A program made the position numbers and the translations under genes. The notes under the pieces were generated by a model. It did no database searches. It worked only from the letters and a program-made list of their open reading frames with translations, and had not been told where the DNA came from. A stretch of DNA of 64,000 nucleotides, from contig NZ_JAIXIG010000011.1 of the NCBI RefSeq assembly GCF_020297365.1, positions 34,962 to 98,961 of the forward strand, written 5' to 3'. This document shows, piece after piece, positions 42,037 to 50,642 of the stretch. The DNA is from Curtobacterium oceanosedimentum. Its GTDB lineage: Bacteria > Actinomycetota > Actinomycetes > Actinomycetales > Microbacteriaceae. Each line of letters starts with the position of its first letter. Position 1 is the first letter of the stretch.

Positions 42037-42759
42037 TCAGCGCAGGTCGCGCACCCAGACCTCGATGGCGTCCGAGATCTGCTGGCGGGCATCAGCAGGG
42101 CTGATGGTCGCCGTCCGGTCGCCCGGCTGGTCGCCGTAGGCGCCGAAGTCGGCGTGGTTCGCCCCCTGGACCTCGGTCGTGGTCGCGGTGGACGGCAGCC
42201 GGTGCCGCGCCGCGTCGACCTTCGCCGGGGTCGAGAGCCCGTCGCGTGAGCCCGAGACACTCAGCACGTCGACGTACGAACGGCTGATGTCGTCGGCGCA
42301 GTAGCTGCCGAGCAGGAGCAGGCCGTCGGCGTCCTGGGCGAGCTGGCACGCGCGGACCCCGCCGAGGGAGTGTCCGCCCACCGCCCAGCGGGCGACCTCG
42401 GGCGCGTGCGCCTGGAACGTCGACAGCGGGCGGGTGTCGAAGAACGCGAGGTTGAGCGTCGGCTTCGTGATGACGACGGTCGTGCCGTTCGCGACCACCT
42501 GGCGGAACGTCGCCATGTAGGCGTACGGGTCGACCTTCGCGCCCGGGATGAAAACGATGCCGACGCCGTCGGCCTGCCCGGTCGGCGTCATCACGACCGA
42601 GTCCCCCGCGTCCCGCACCGCGACCCGGTCGTCGCGCCAGACCTGCAGGGCCGCGCTGCGGGTGCCCTGCATGACGATGTGCGCCCAGACGAGGAACACC
42701 ACCACGAGCAGCACGAGCACGGCGACGGTCCAGGTGGTCACGCGCAGTGCTCGGTTCAC
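42037..42759 (-). CDS. Membrane-anchored alpha/beta-hydrolase
   Basis: A 240-residue protein with one N-terminal membrane segment (VTTWTVAVLVLLVVVFLVWAHI) and an extracytoplasmic alpha/beta-hydrolase domain. The nucleophile elbow is GGHSLGG, an acidic residue follows in SGSRDGLSTP, and the catalytic His is probably in GANHADFGAYG. This fits the family annotated as dienelactone-hydrolase-like, secreted in actinobacteria. The substrate is unknown. The GTG overlaps the stop of the upstream fusion gene by four bases (GTGA). Confidence 0.82.
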   Translation of the reverse strand: MNRALRVTTWTVAVLVLLVVVFLVWAHIVMQGTRSAALQVWRDDRVAVRDAGDSVVMTPTGQADGVGIVFIPGAKVDPYAYMATFRQVVANGTTVVITKPTLNLAFFDTRPLSTFQAHAPEVARWAVGGHSLGGVRACQLAQDADGLLLLGSYCADDISRSYVDVLSVSGSRDGLSTPAKVDAARHRLPSTATTTEVQGANHADFGAYGDQPGDRTATISPADARQQISDAIEVWVRDLR

Positions 42760-43844
42760 GGCGTCCCTGCTTCCCGGGGGCGCCGTGCGACGACGGTGAG
42801 CCACCGCTCGTCGGCCTCCGGACGCGTCGTCTCGCGGACGTCGACGTCGGCCCACCCGGAGCGGGCGACGAGCTCGGCGAGGGGCTCTGGCGCCCAGTAG
42901 GTGAAGTGCCGGGCGTGGTCGAGCTTCCGGGTGCTCCACGCATCGCCGTCGCCGTGCTTCACGGTCGTGGCCAGCACGCCGCCCGGCCGCACGGCGTCAC
43001 GGAGCCGGACGAGGACGCCCCCGAGCTCCGTCCGTGCGACGTGCAGCAGCACCGCGTTCGCGAACACGGCGTCGTACGGGCTGCCGAACGCATCCGAGCG
43101 CACGTCGAGCAGGCGTGCCTCGTGCCCCTGCTTCCGCAGCGTCTCGACGAACGACCGCGCGCCGTCCGTCCGGTCGACCACGAGCCCGGCGGCCTCGAGC
43201 GCGAGGGCGTCCCGCCCCGGGCCGGACCCGAGCTCGAGCACCCGCGCCCCGACGGGGACGAGCGCGAGCAGGTCGTCGACGAGGCCGGCGCGGTGGTCGT
43301 CCGTGCGATCCGTGTAGCGATCGGCCGCGCGTTCGTAGGCGTCGAGCGTGCGCTCGGCGGTGAGGTCACGGCGCATCACGACCTCGCGCCGCCCGCCAGG
43401 CAGGGCGTCCCCAGGCTCGTCGACCGCGGTGAAGCCGCAGCGCTCGTACGTGCGGCGGGCCGCGGTGTTGTCCGACGCAACCGACAGCTCGAGGTGGTGC
43501 GCTCCGGTGCTCGCAGCCCAGGTTGCGACGGCACGGATGAGCGCAGCGGCGATCCCCCGGCCCCGGGCGGCTGGGTCGACCCACATCGAGATCAGTCCAG
43601 CGGTACCTGGGTCCTCGCCCGTCACCCCGCTCACCATGCCGACGACGGAACCGTCCTCGGTCTGGGCGAGCAGGTCGAGCGCTCCGGGCATCGAGAGCCG
43701 GGCCCGCCACCGGTGCGATGGAGCGTCTGCCCAGTCGGCGAGCGTCGAGCCGAAGGCTCCCGGGGAGTCGGCGAGCGCCGCGAGTCGGACCGGCCGCCAG
43801 GTCTTCCAGTCGTCCGGCGTCACCCGGCGCAGTGTGATCGTCAC
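42756..43844 (-). CDS. Fusion of GNAT acetyltransferase and class I methyltransferase
   Basis: A 362-residue two-domain protein. Residues 1-160 form a GNAT domain (ITLRRVTPDDWKTWRPVRLAAL, VDPAARGRGIAAALI with the acetyl-CoA loop, NTAARRTYERCGFTAV). Residues 165-355 form a SAM-dependent methyltransferase (VGARVLELGSGPGRDALAL, DAVFANAVLLHV, VRPGGVLATTVK). No linker frameshift or stop separates them. The two activities could modify one substrate twice or be a chance fusion; I know of no characterised example. TAGCGT (complement of 43851-43856) is six bases before the GTG. Confidence 0.85.
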   Translation of the reverse strand: MTITLRRVTPDDWKTWRPVRLAALADSPGAFGSTLADWADAPSHRWRARLSMPGALDLLAQTEDGSVVGMVSGVTGEDPGTAGLISMWVDPAARGRGIAAALIRAVATWAASTGAHHLELSVASDNTAARRTYERCGFTAVDEPGDALPGGRREVVMRRDLTAERTLDAYERAADRYTDRTDDHRAGLVDDLLALVPVGARVLELGSGPGRDALALEAAGLVVDRTDGARSFVETLRKQGHEARLLDVRSDAFGSPYDAVFANAVLLHVARTELGGVLVRLRDAVRPGGVLATTVKHGDGDAWSTRKLDHARHFTYWAPEPLAELVARSGWADVDVRETTRPEADERWLTVVARRPREAGTP

Positions 43845-43886
43845 ACGCCGACGCTACCGCTCGGCAGGCGCGGTGTTGCGGGCACC

Positions 43887-43957
43887 CGACACAGCGAGAG
43901 AGCAGAAGACGCCGGGTGCGGTGGTCGCACTCGACGTCTTCTGCTCACTCGGTGTCG
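43887..43957. terminator. Terminator after the HPS-PHI operon
   Basis: A long imperfect stem: GAGCAGAAGACG (43900-43911) pairs with CGTCTTCTGCTC (43935-43946), extended outward by CGACAC/GTGTCG with small internal loops. It follows the HPS stop (43982) on the minus strand. Confidence 0.75.
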
Positions 43958-43981
43958 CCCGAGGCGGGCGACCGCGACGCG

Positions 43982-44605
43982 CTACTTGATCGCGGCGCGG
44001 ATCTCGGCGGCGGCTGCGCCGACGTCCGACGCGCTGTAGATCGCACTGCCGGCGACGGCGATGCGGGCACCGGCCTCCTGGACCGAGGCGACCGACGACG
44101 CGTTCACGCCGCCAGCGATCGAGAACGGCACACCCGACTCCTTGCCGGCGTCGAGCAGCGTCGAGAACGTGAAGCCCTCCTCCGCCTGCTCGTCGAGCCC
44201 GGCGTGGACCTCGACGAACTCGGCGCCGAGCTCGACGACCTCGCGGGCACGGGCGGCCTTGTCGGAGACGCCGATCAGGTCGACGACGATGCCCTTGCCG
44301 TGCTTCTTGGCGGCCTTCACCGCGCCGACGATCGTCGAGTCACCGGCGACACCGAGCACGGTGACCAGGTCGGCACCGGCCGAGAAGGCGATGTCGGCCT
44401 CGAGCTCACCGGCGTCCATCGTCTTGAGGTCGGCGAACACGATCTTGTCGGGGTGGGCCTCCTTGATCGCGGTGACGGCGGACAGGCCGGCGCTCTTGAT
44501 CAGGGGCGTGCCGAGCTCGAGGACGTCGACGTGCGGCGCGGCCGCGGCGGCGAGCTCGAGGGCGGCTTCGGTGGTCAGGGTGTCCATGGCGAACTGGAGC
44601 TGCAT
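43982..44605 (-). CDS. 3-hexulose-6-phosphate synthase
   Basis: A 207-residue TIM-barrel enzyme of the orotidine-phosphate-decarboxylase-like superfamily that condenses formaldehyde with ribulose 5-phosphate. The hallmarks are LQFAMDTLTTEAALELA, VDVLELGTPLIKSAG, VFADLKTMDAGELEADIAFSAGADLVTVLG and the phosphate-binding IAGGVNASSV and AVAGSAIY. ATG 44605 gives the family's usual N-terminus. It is 11 bases after the hexuloisomerase gene, so together they form the core of the ribulose monophosphate pathway. Confidence 0.93.
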   Translation of the reverse strand: MQLQFAMDTLTTEAALELAAAAAPHVDVLELGTPLIKSAGLSAVTAIKEAHPDKIVFADLKTMDAGELEADIAFSAGADLVTVLGVAGDSTIVGAVKAAKKHGKGIVVDLIGVSDKAARAREVVELGAEFVEVHAGLDEQAEEGFTFSTLLDAGKESGVPFSIAGGVNASSVASVQEAGARIAVAGSAIYSASDVGAAAAEIRAAIK

Positions 44606-44616
44606 GGGGATGCCTT

Positions 44617-45180
44617 TCATTCGAGGTTGGCGTGACGGGGCCAGAGGTCGTCGGCGGACTGCCCGCCTCGGGCCCACAGGGCGTGGAACACGGCGTCGCC
44701 CACCAGGGCGACGGCCTGTTCGAACAGGCTCCCGGCGTACTGGGCCGAGGCCGTGCCGGAGCGGTCGGTCTTGGTCGCGGCGGGGAGCACGATTGTGACG
44801 TCGGCGAGCTCGGAGAGCGGGGAGTCGGCGGTGGTCGAGAGCGCCACGACGGACGCGCCGACCTCGTGCGCGGTCCGCGCGGCCTGGACGATGCCGGTGG
44901 TCGTACCCGAGCCGCTCGCGACGAGGAGCAGGTCACCCTGACGGATGGCCGGAGTGGTGACCTCGCCGACGACATGTGCATCGAGCCCGAGGTGCATGAG
45001 GCGCATCGCCGTCATGCGGAGGGCGAGTCCGGAGCGCCCGGCGCCGTGCACGAACACCCGGTCGGCGCCCTCGATCAGGTCGAGTGCGCGCTGGGCCGGG
45101 GCGTCGTCGAGGCGGGCTGCCAGGTCGCCGACCTCGCGGACGACCAGGTCGAGCGCTGCGGAGACGGTGGTTGCTGCCAT
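44617..45180 (-). CDS. 6-phospho-3-hexuloisomerase
   Basis: A 187-residue SIS-domain isomerase converting hexulose 6-phosphate to fructose 6-phosphate. The SIS motifs are VFVHGAGRSGLALRMTAMRLMHLGLDAHVVGE, LLVASGSGTTTGIVQAARTAHEVGASVVALST and the catalytic-helix region SAQYAGSLFEQAVALVGDAV. It heads the operon with 3-hexulose-6-phosphate synthase; the pair detoxifies or assimilates formaldehyde, plausible for a plant-surface bacterium exposed to methanol-derived formaldehyde. No HxlR regulator is adjacent; the divergent gene is a LuxR-type protein. Confidence 0.93.
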   Translation of the reverse strand: MAATTVSAALDLVVREVGDLAARLDDAPAQRALDLIEGADRVFVHGAGRSGLALRMTAMRLMHLGLDAHVVGEVTTPAIRQGDLLLVASGSGTTTGIVQAARTAHEVGASVVALSTTADSPLSELADVTIVLPAATKTDRSGTASAQYAGSLFEQAVALVGDAVFHALWARGGQSADDLWPRHANLE

Positions 45181-45246
45181 GCCCTCGATCCTTCCGCCGT
45201 GGGCTCCACCGCGCCGCTACCCGCGTCGGCGGGCTGCCCGTCCGAT

Positions 45247-45282
45247 CGGGTGGGCCTGTCCGCACGGGTGGGACGGGTAGGT
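45247..45282. promoter_or_regulatory. Direct repeats between the PHI and LuxR-type genes
   Basis: CGGGTGGG occurs at 45247-45254 and 45265-45272, 18 bp apart, with a related CGGGTAGG at 45275-45282 that includes the TAGGTT -10-like box (45278-45283) of the LuxR-type gene. This divergent spacer is the only place where both units could be co-regulated. Confidence 0.35.
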
Positions 45283-45291
45283 TCGGCTCCC

Positions 45292-46137
45292 ATGGACGCA
45301 CCAGCACCCGACCTGGAGGCGCGGGACGGGTCCGTCGGTCGGCTCGCCGCCGCCGATCACGCCAGGACCGTCGCCGAGCAGGCCGACCGCCACGCCCTGA
45401 CGCTCGAGTCCGTGCTGGCCGTCCTGCGGTCCCCGCGGGTGTCCGACGCTGCCGCCCGCGCCGAGGCCGTCGAGATCGCCTCCGCCGCACTCGTCGACCT
45501 GCGCACCGAGACGGACCACCAGCGCAGCACCCTGCTCGAGCCCGTCACCGGGGCGTTCTCGCGGCTCCGTGCCGACCTGCGGCCCCTCGTCCGGTTCGGC
45601 GACCTCGACGTGCAGTTCGTCGAACCGCCCGCCACCGGTCGTGCCCTGCCCGGCGACGTCGCCCACGCGGCCCGGGCGATCGTCCGCACCGCGGTGCTCG
45701 CGCTCGTCGACGACGGTGCGGCGGACCGGGTGCGGATCCAGTGGGACTGCGACGGCCGCAACCTGCTCATGCAGCTCCGCGACGACGGCTCCGGCACCCT
45801 CGACGTGCACGACGACGCGATGCGGCCGATCGCCGAACGGGTCGTCACGCTCGACGGCCGGGTGCAGGTGGCGAGCACACCGGGGTGGGGGTCCGTGCTC
45901 GACATCACGCTGCCGCTCGACCCCCGCCCGACCGAGGTGGACGCGGCCGACGACGGTGACCTGACCCCACGGGAGCGCGAGGTGCTCCGACTCGTCGCGA
46001 CGGGTGTCGGCAACCGGGAGATCGCCGACGGACTCGGCATCAGCGTCAACACCGTCAAGTACCACGTGGCGAACCTGCTCCGGAAGCACGGCGCCCGGAC
46101 CCGTGCGGAGCTCGCGGCCTTCAGTTCCCGGGCGTGA
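45292..46137 (+). CDS. LuxR-type regulator with a histidine-kinase-like ATPase domain
   Basis: A 281-residue protein of unusual layout. After a helical, possibly coiled-coil N-terminus (residues 15-85), residues 110-212 resemble a HATPase_c domain: the LRDDGSG motif, ERVVTLDGRVQVASTPGWGSVLDITLPL. The N-box asparagine helix (IVRTAVLALVDDG) lacks the usual Asn, so ATP binding is doubtful. Residues 217-281 are a LuxR helix-turn-helix (LTPREREVLRLVATGVGNREIADGLGISVNTVKYHVANLLRKHG). There is no receiver domain. It may sense directly and bind DNA without a partner. TAGGTT is eight bases before the ATG. Confidence 0.85.
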   Translation: MDAPAPDLEARDGSVGRLAAADHARTVAEQADRHALTLESVLAVLRSPRVSDAAARAEAVEIASAALVDLRTETDHQRSTLLEPVTGAFSRLRADLRPLVRFGDLDVQFVEPPATGRALPGDVAHAARAIVRTAVLALVDDGAADRVRIQWDCDGRNLLMQLRDDGSGTLDVHDDAMRPIAERVVTLDGRVQVASTPGWGSVLDITLPLDPRPTEVDAADDGDLTPREREVLRLVATGVGNREIADGLGISVNTVKYHVANLLRKHGARTRAELAAFSSRA

Positions 46138-46615
46138 CGCGGCGCGACCGCGACAACGGGTACCGCCGGTCGAGCGCGGGCTCCACGACGGCCGCCATCA
46201 GGAACCTCGCGAGCACCGCGCCGCCGGCCCAGTACGCCGGGATGACGAAGATCGCCGCCCCGACCCAGACGTCCGCGCCGATGAGTGCGATGGTGCCGAG
46301 GGTCACGAGGATGCCGACGCCCGCGTACAGGTACTCCCAGCCGCGGGTCGCTGCTTCGCGCTGCACCTGCTGGCGCTCCGCGCGCTCGTCCAGACCGCGC
46401 ACCCCGGGGTCGAGCGAGGCCGGTTCCTCGGTGACGAACAGGTCGCGGACGGGGACCTCGAGTGCTGCCGCCACCGCCGACAGGGTCTCCAGGCTGACGT
46501 CCCTGCCGCTCTCCATCCGCTGGATCGTGCGGACGGCGACGCCGCTCTGCTCCGCCAGTCGTTCCTGGGTCCAGCCCCGCAGTCGCCGGAGCTCCCCGAT
46601 CCGCATCTCGTTCAT
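46121..46615 (-). CDS. XRE-type helix-turn-helix protein with membrane segments
   Basis: A 164-residue protein: an N-terminal XRE/Cro helix-turn-helix (IGELRRLRGWTQERLAEQSGVAVRTIQRMESGRDVSLETLSAVAAALEVPVRDLF), a charged linker, then two hydrophobic segments (LYAGVGILVTLGTIALIGADVWVGAAIFVIPAYWAGGAVLARFL). A membrane-tethered regulator of this size is common in actinobacteria. TAGTGT (complement of 46623-46628) lies seven bases before ATG 46615, deciding the start. Its 3' end overlaps that of the convergent LuxR-type gene by 17 bases. Confidence 0.87.
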   Translation of the reverse strand: MNEMRIGELRRLRGWTQERLAEQSGVAVRTIQRMESGRDVSLETLSAVAAALEVPVRDLFVTEEPASLDPGVRGLDERAERQQVQREAATRGWEYLYAGVGILVTLGTIALIGADVWVGAAIFVIPAYWAGGAVLARFLMAAVVEPALDRRYPLSRSRRVTPGN

Positions 46616-46742
46616 GTCCTGAACACTAGGGATCCGCCCGACGACCCACCACGACAGGGACCCGCCACGTGCACGACAGCCGGACGCCACCGGCCGGACA
46701 GCTCGCCGCCACCCGGCCGACGGCCCGCCGCGCGTCTGCGCC

Positions 46743-47426
46743 TCAGCCGGCGGGAGCGAAGCGGTAGCCCATGCCCGACTCGGTGACCAGGTAGCGAGGG
46801 TGCGCGGGGTCCGGCTCGAGCTTCCGCCGAAGCTGGGCCATGTAGAGCCGCAGGTACCCGGAGTCGTTGCCGTGCGTCGGACCCCAGACCTCGGTCAGGA
46901 GCATCTCGCGGGTCATCAGGCGGTCCGGGTTCGTGACCAGGACCTCGAGCAGACGCCACTCGGTCGGCGTCAGTCGGATGGCCGGCCCCTCGGCCGGGGT
47001 CACCTGCTTCGCGACGAGGTCCACGAGCAGCGAGCCGATCGCGATGGTCGGGGTCTCCTCCGACGCAATCACCCGCCGCCGTCCGAGTGCCCGCAGCCGG
47101 GCGAGCAGCTCGTCCATCTGGAACGGCTTCGTCACGTAGTCGTCGGCCCCGGCGTCGAGCGCGTCGACCTTGTCCGACGAGTCGGTCCGGCCGGAGAGCA
47201 CCAGGACCGGCACCTGTGACCAGGCACGGACGCCCTCGAGCACACCGATGCCGTCGAGCCGGGGCATCCCGAGGTCGAGCAGCACCAGGTCGGGGCGTTC
47301 CGTGATGACGGCGTCGATGGCCTCGCGCCCGTCCCTGGCGGTGACGACGTCGTACCCCCGTGCCGCGAGCGTGACGGCGAGCGCCCGGACGAGCTGCGCG
47401 TCGTCGTCGGCGATCAGGACCTTCAT
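46743..47426 (-). CDS. kdpE: KDP operon response regulator KdpE
   Basis: A 227-residue OmpR-type response regulator. The receiver domain has the acidic pocket DDD near residue 7, the phosphoacceptor Asp51 in LVLLDLGMP, and Lys in YVTKPF; the C-terminal winged helix contains RLTPTEWRLLEVLVTNPDRLMTREMLLTEVWG. It activates kdpFABC under potassium limitation. ATGA overlap with kdpD. Confidence 0.95.
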   Translation of the reverse strand: MKVLIADDDAQLVRALAVTLAARGYDVVTARDGREAIDAVITERPDLVLLDLGMPRLDGIGVLEGVRAWSQVPVLVLSGRTDSSDKVDALDAGADDYVTKPFQMDELLARLRALGRRRVIASEETPTIAIGSLLVDLVAKQVTPAEGPAIRLTPTEWRLLEVLVTNPDRLMTREMLLTEVWGPTHGNDSGYLRLYMAQLRRKLEPDPAHPRYLVTESGMGYRFAPAG

Positions 47427-49915
47427 CGGACCTCCACTCCCACGTGCCCGGCGATCGGCAGGCGCACCACCACGGTGAGCCCACCGCCCGGGGTGTCGTC
47501 GACCTCGATCGTGCCGCCCATGCCCTCGGTGAACCCGCGCGCGAGCGCAAGCCCGAGCCCCAGACCGGTGTCGTTGTCCGTGTCGCCCAGGCGCTGGAAC
47601 GGTTGGAACACCTCGCCGCGGCGGTCCTCCGGGATGCCGGGGCCGTGGTCGGCGACGCGGAGTTCGACCCCGCCGGCGAAGGCGCTCGCCGCGACCCGGA
47701 CGTGGGTGCCGTCGGGTGCGTACCGCGCGGCGTTCGCGAGCAGGTTCACGACGACCCGCTGCAGCAGCACCGGGTCGGCGAGCACCGGCGGCAGGTCGGC
47801 GGGCAGGTCGAGGTCCACGTCATCGGGGCCGAGCTCGAGCTCGTCGAGTGCGGGGGCGACCACCGTCTCGAGCGCGATCGACGCGGGGGTGACCGCGAGG
47901 ACCCCGGCCTGCACACGACTGACGTCGAGCAGGTCGGCCAACAGCACCGCCAGCTGACCGAGGCTCTCGTCGGCGGTCGCGAGCAGCGCCTCCCGGTCGG
48001 GTCGCGACAGCTCGATGTCGGGCGCACGCAGCGTCTGGACGGCGGCGGAGGCCGCTGCGATGGGTCGGCGCACGTCGTGGCCGACGGCCGCGAGCAGCGC
48101 GCTGCGGACGCGGTCCGCGGCGGCGATGCGCTCGGCGCCCACGGCCGTCCGCGTCAGCTCGCGGTGCTCGACGGCCGCGTCGAGCTGCTGCTCGACGACG
48201 CGCAGCAGACGGCGCTGGGTGGGGTCGTCGGGCGCGCCCGCGAACTCCAGGACGGCACCGGACGGGAGGCTCGTGGTCGCGTCCGGCGTCGCACCGAACG
48301 TCCCGGACGTGGCCGGTACCTCGTCGCCCTGGCGGATCCGGACCCCGGCGAAGCCGAAGGCCTCTCGGGTGCGGTCGAGCAGGGCCTGCAGGGCGTCGTC
48401 GCCGCGGAGCACGCTGCCGGCGATGCCCATCAGCAGCCCGGACTCGGCCGATGCCCGACGTGCCGCACGCGACCGCCGGGCGGACCGGTCGACCACGAAG
48501 CTGACGAGCACCGCACTGATCACGTACATCACCAGGGCGAACAGGTGCCACGGCTGCTGGACGGTGACCATGTAGAGGGGTTGCACGAAGAAGTAGTCGA
48601 GGCTCAGGCCGGACAGCACCGCCGTGAAGACGGCCGGCCACATCCCGCCGACGAGGGCCACGACGAGCACGAGCAGCTGGTACGCCAGAACGTCCACGGT
48701 GATGGCGTCCGGGTCGCTGCCGAACGACAGCGCCCAGGTGAGCAGCGGGCCGACCAGGAGCGAGAGCACGAACGCGGCGACGATCCGGCCGCGCGACAGG
48801 CTGCCGCCGAGCTTGGGCAGGGTGATCCCACCGCCGGCCCGCTCGTGCGTGACGACGTGCACGTCGATGTCGCCGGACTCACGGATGACGGTGTTGCCGA
48901 TGCCGGGACCGGTCATGGCGGCCGCCAGACGACTGCGGCGGCTCACGCCGATCACGATCTGGGTGGCGTCGATCGAGCGGGCGAACCGGACGAGGGTGCT
49001 CGGCACGTCGTCGCCGACGACCTGGTGGTACGTGCCACCGAGCTGTTCGAGCAGGGTGCGCTGGGTGCCGAGCGCGCCGGGGTGCCGTTCGCGCAGCCCG
49101 TCGTTCGTGGTGACGTGCACGGCGGCGAGCTCACCACCGGCGCTCCGGGCGGCGATGCGCGCCCCGCGGCGGAGCAGGGTCTCGCCCTCGGGACCGCCGG
49201 TCAGGGCGACGAGCACCCGCTCGCGGGTCTCCCACCGGTGCTCGATGCCGTGCTCGGCGCGGTAGGCCTTGAGCGCGTCGTCGACCTCGTCGGCCAACCA
49301 GAGCAGGGCGATCTCGCGCAGGGCGGTGAGGTTGCCGAGTCGGAAGTAGTTCGACAGCGCGGCGTCGATCCGGGCCGCCGGGTACACGAGCCCGTCGGAG
49401 AGCCGCTCGCGCAGGGCTGCCGGGGCGAGGTCCACGACCTCGATCTGGTCGGCCGCACGCACCACGGCGTCGGGGACGGTCTCGCGCTGCACGGTGCCGG
49501 TGATCTCGCGCACGACGTCGCCGAGGGACTGCATGTGCTGCACGTTGACGGTGCTCACCACGGAGATCCCGGCGGCGAGGAGCGCCTCGACGTCCTGCCA
49601 GCGCTTCTCGTGCCGGCCACCGGGGGCGTTCGTGTGCGCGAGTTCGTCGACGAGGGCGATCTCGGGTGCCCGGGCGATGACGGCGTCCAGGTCGAGGTCG
49701 TCGAGTTCGACCCCGCGGTGCACGACGGTGCGGCGTGGCACGACCTCGAGCCCGTCCACCAGCGCTGCGGTGGCGGCGCGCTCGTGCGTCTCGACGACGG
49801 CCACGACCACGTCGCGACCCTCGTCGAGCAGCCGACGCCCTTCTTCGAGCATCGTGTAGGTCTTGCCGACACCGGGCGCCGCACCGAGCAGGACCCGCAG
49901 CTTCCCGCGCTTCAC
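47423..49915 (-). CDS. kdpD: Potassium/turgor sensor histidine kinase KdpD
   Basis: An 830-residue sensor kinase with full KdpD layout: N-terminal KdpD domain with Walker A GAAPGVGKT (11-19), a universal-stress-like domain (about 225-350), four closely spaced membrane segments (about 380-480), a GAF-like region, and HisKA/HATPase domains. The phosphorylated histidine is in AVGHDVRRPIAAASAAV (about residue 613), where the usual HDLRTPL is altered to HDVRRPI. The ATPase domain has NLLANAARYAPDG, ADHGPGIPEDRRGEVF and GLGLGLALARGF. The start is a GTG. Confidence 0.95.
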   Translation of the reverse strand: MKRGKLRVLLGAAPGVGKTYTMLEEGRRLLDEGRDVVVAVVETHERAATAALVDGLEVVPRRTVVHRGVELDDLDLDAVIARAPEIALVDELAHTNAPGGRHEKRWQDVEALLAAGISVVSTVNVQHMQSLGDVVREITGTVQRETVPDAVVRAADQIEVVDLAPAALRERLSDGLVYPAARIDAALSNYFRLGNLTALREIALLWLADEVDDALKAYRAEHGIEHRWETRERVLVALTGGPEGETLLRRGARIAARSAGGELAAVHVTTNDGLRERHPGALGTQRTLLEQLGGTYHQVVGDDVPSTLVRFARSIDATQIVIGVSRRSRLAAAMTGPGIGNTVIRESGDIDVHVVTHERAGGGITLPKLGGSLSRGRIVAAFVLSLLVGPLLTWALSFGSDPDAITVDVLAYQLLVLVVALVGGMWPAVFTAVLSGLSLDYFFVQPLYMVTVQQPWHLFALVMYVISAVLVSFVVDRSARRSRAARRASAESGLLMGIAGSVLRGDDALQALLDRTREAFGFAGVRIRQGDEVPATSGTFGATPDATTSLPSGAVLEFAGAPDDPTQRRLLRVVEQQLDAAVEHRELTRTAVGAERIAAADRVRSALLAAVGHDVRRPIAAASAAVQTLRAPDIELSRPDREALLATADESLGQLAVLLADLLDVSRVQAGVLAVTPASIALETVVAPALDELELGPDDVDLDLPADLPPVLADPVLLQRVVVNLLANAARYAPDGTHVRVAASAFAGGVELRVADHGPGIPEDRRGEVFQPFQRLGDTDNDTGLGLGLALARGFTEGMGGTIEVDDTPGGGLTVVVRLPIAGHVGVEVR

Positions 49916-49972
49916 GTGCTCATCCTCTCGCGTCGACGGGCCGACGCGGGGGCTGCGCCGCGCGCAGAGCGG

Positions 49973-50040
49973 GATCGCGCCCCCGTGCGGTCATCGCGCC
50001 CCGCTGAGCCGGGGCGCGATGACCCCCGCGGGGCGCGATC
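49973..50040. terminator. Nested hairpin between kdpC and kdpD
   Basis: The inner stem TCATCGCGCCCC/GGGGCGCGATGA (49991-50002 with 50011-50022) has an eight-base loop and lies inside an outer stem GATCGCGCCCC/GGGGCGCGATC (49973-49983 with 50030-50040). Located three bases after kdpC on the minus strand and before kdpD, it may partly terminate kdpFABC transcripts so that kdpDE is made at lower level. Confidence 0.7.
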
Positions 50041-50042
50041 GG

Positions 50043-50642
50043 TCACGAGGACGCCTCGGCCAGCGCCAGGTTCAGGGCGAGCACGTTCACGACGGGCTCG
50101 CCGAGGACCCCGAGCTGCCGCGACGCCGTGTGCGACTCGACGAGCGCGCGGACGTCGGCCTCCGACAGCCCCCGCGCGGCGGCCACCCGCGCCACCTGCT
50201 GCGCCGCGTACTCGGGGCTGATGTGCGGGTCGAGGCCCGAACCGGACGCCGTCACCGCGTCGGCGGGGACGTCGGCGACCGGCACCCCGTCGGCCTCCGC
50301 GACGGCGGCACGACGCTCCTGCACGGCCTGGAGCAGGTCGGGGTTGTTCGGCCCGAGGTTCGAGCCGGACGAGCTCTGCGCGTCGTACCCGTCCCCCGCG
50401 GCGGAGGGGCGCGACTGGAACCAGCGGTCGGCCTGCTCCCCCGCGAACGACTGGCCGATCAACGACGAGCCGACGACCTCGCCGGAGGAGTCCCGGACCA
50501 CCGAGCCGTTCGCCTGGTCGTGGAACACGCCCTGACCGACCCCCCAGACGGCGAGCGGGTAGCCGACGCCCAGGACGACGGTGGCGAGCAGGGTGAGGCG
50601 GACCGCCACACCGGCGGATCGGACGGTGGAACGAAGTGTCAT
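50043..50642 (-). CDS. kdpC: Potassium-transporting ATPase subunit KdpC
   Basis: A 199-residue subunit with one N-terminal membrane anchor ([29 protein letters not shown]) and an extracytoplasmic domain; [27 protein letters not shown] and [16 protein letters not shown] are the family landmarks. It increases the affinity of KdpFABC for potassium. ATGA overlap with kdpB. Confidence 0.96.
   Translation of the reverse strand: MTLRSTVRSAGVAVRLTLLATVVLGVGYPLAVWGVGQGVFHDQANGSVVRDSSGEVVGSSLIGQSFAGEQADRWFQSRPSAAGDGYDAQSSSGSNLGPNNPDLLQAVQERRAAVAEADGVPVADVPADAVTASGSGLDPHISPEYAAQQVARVAAARGLSEADVRALVESHTASRQLGVLGEPVVNVLALNLALAEASS

Noticed and set aside
43887..43957. Third copy of the REP-like element
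   Set aside because: It shares only GAAGACGCC with the other two copies and lacks the GACGCCGCC/GGCGGCGTC hairpin.
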